From the NCBI GenBank assembly GCA_045596485.1, contig JAZOCL010000054.1, positions 1 through 5,667 of the forward strand: 5,667 nucleotides of DNA, written 5' to 3'. Under the pieces are notes generated by a model. It was not told where the DNA came from, ran no database searches, and saw only the letters and a program-made list of their open reading frames with translations. The translations under genes were made by a program, and so were the position numbers. Every line of letters starts with the position of its first letter. The first letter of the stretch is position 1. Below, piece after piece: positions 5,186-5,667 of the stretch. The stretch is from SIG440 sp045596485 (lineage in GTDB: Bacteria > Bacillota > Clostridia > Monoglobales > Monoglobaceae).

Positions 5186-5244
5186 TCTCCTTTCGTCATT
5201 ATTCGACATATCCATATTGCGACACATAAGGTTTAGATGCAACC
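5186..5244 (-). repeat. Full-length junction repeat (copy 4), upstream of the TTG-started ORF
   Basis: 59 bp with 53 identities to the copy at 4602-4660, and containing the AAAGGAG ribosome binding site of the downstream ORF. Here the core AAGGTT-TAGATGC-AACCTT can form a 6-bp stem with a 7-nt loop. It fills most of the gap between this ORF and the partial ORF to its right, which ends at 5283. Confidence 0.85.
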
Positions 5245-5282
5245 TTTTTGGGGTCAATTTCTTGTTAAGTTTGGTCTAAAAA

Positions 5283-5667
5283 CTATTTGCCATATCTCCT
5301 ACGATTCCATTCATTCCAAAACGCAATATACCCGTTTCTTTCAAATTCATCATCAGGAATATTTTTCTTAAGACAACTCTTATAAAAAGCTTCGACTTTA
5401 TCACAAAAATTAAATACTACCCTTTTATATTCCTCATATGAGACAAAAACTTCTTTTTCATTTTCGGTTTTGATTTTTACCCCATTATCAACATGAGTTG
5501 TTTCCCAATCAACCCCATTATTACAACCCAAGATAATCACATTATCCAAAGTATCATTTGCAATGTAAAAATGTCCGCAACAGGGCATCATCTGATTATC
5601 TTCGCCAAATAGATGATTTTCGGTTAATGTTTTCAATAAATATATTGAAGTCGGAGGCCAAGCGGTC
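5283..5667 (-). CDS. Partial small protein of unknown function, N-terminus beyond right edge
   Basis: I do not recognise a family. The frame is open to the window edge and gives 127 visible residues. The C-terminal part could begin at TTG 5634-5636, but there is no ribosome binding site there and the upstream codons read as plausible protein (TAWPPTSIYLL), so a longer gene is more likely. It is soluble, with no membrane segment. Visible features are MMPCCGHFYIAND, VIILGCNNGVDWETTH, a YEEYKRVV helix leading to FCDKVEAFYKSCLKK, and a basic C-terminal FWNEWNRRRYGK. The ILG-NNG-DW pattern and aromatic C-terminus recall small SUKH-like or other immunity-type proteins, but this is only a resemblance. 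It is the third AT-rich ORF of the repeat-separated series. It has no terminator after its stop and could be co-transcribed with the next two ORFs. Confidence 0.6.
   Translation of the reverse strand, partial: TAWPPTSIYLLKTLTENHLFGEDNQMMPCCGHFYIANDTLDNVIILGCNNGVDWETTHVDNGVKIKTENEKEVFVSYEEYKRVVFNFCDKVEAFYKSCLKKNIPDDEFERNGYIAFWNEWNRRRYGK

Noticed and set aside
4171..5244. Integron attC sites or a CRISPR array
   Set aside because: The repeats do not form a GTTRRRY/RYYYAAC attC pair with long imperfect symmetry, and no integrase is visible. Only three to four units with 400-500-bp coding spacers exclude CRISPR.

Overview
The window looks like chromosomal DNA of an anaerobic low-to-moderate-GC Clostridia, probably a gut Oscillospiraceae/Ruminococcaceae-type organism. 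The reasons are strong AGGAGG-type ribosome binding sites, TTGACA/TATAAT-type promoters, a DUF4830-like membrane protein, a Firmicutes-type pyridoxamine kinase and intergenic GGGCTGTTT-type hairpins. This placement is inferred from style and gene families, not from a search.

Left part (1-4068) is ordinary housekeeping DNA of moderate GC. On the minus strand is the N-terminal three quarters of an O-acetylhomoserine sulfhydrylase (metY-like), with a clear promoter and a leader of only about 25 nt. Next comes a minus-strand, single-pass DUF4830-like protein. Divergent from it on the plus strand are an RsuA-family 16S rRNA pseudouridine synthase and then a pyridoxamine/pyridoxal kinase. The kinase start codon directly follows the U-tract of a terminator-like hairpin. 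The kinase converges on a minus-strand MaoC-family hydratase. The 353-base gap between them holds two perfect hairpins and, between those, a compact element that can fold as a three-way junction.

Right part (4086-5667) is visibly AT-rich and different in character. Three small minus-strand ORFs lie head to tail. One resembles WapI-type immunity proteins, one is a membrane-anchored acidic protein started at TTG, and one runs off the right edge. The junctions between these ORFs, and the junction with maoC, carry copies of one repeat of about 59 bp. Its core contains AAGGTTTAGATGCAA on the plus strand, and its gene-proximal end includes the Shine-Dalgarno sequence of the next gene. Two copies are about 90% identical over 59 bp. 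The maoC-proximal junction holds a truncated copy plus a degenerate copy that now appears to supply the maoC promoter. I read this as the end of a cassette-like array of accessory, probably immunity-type genes inserted next to maoC. No toxin, recombinase or transposase is visible in the window, so the mechanism that built the array stays open.

Three gene starts were moved from the longest-ORF position because the ribosome binding site decides otherwise: the pseudouridine synthase (1611), the MaoC protein (4068) and the membrane-anchored ORF (TTG at 5178).
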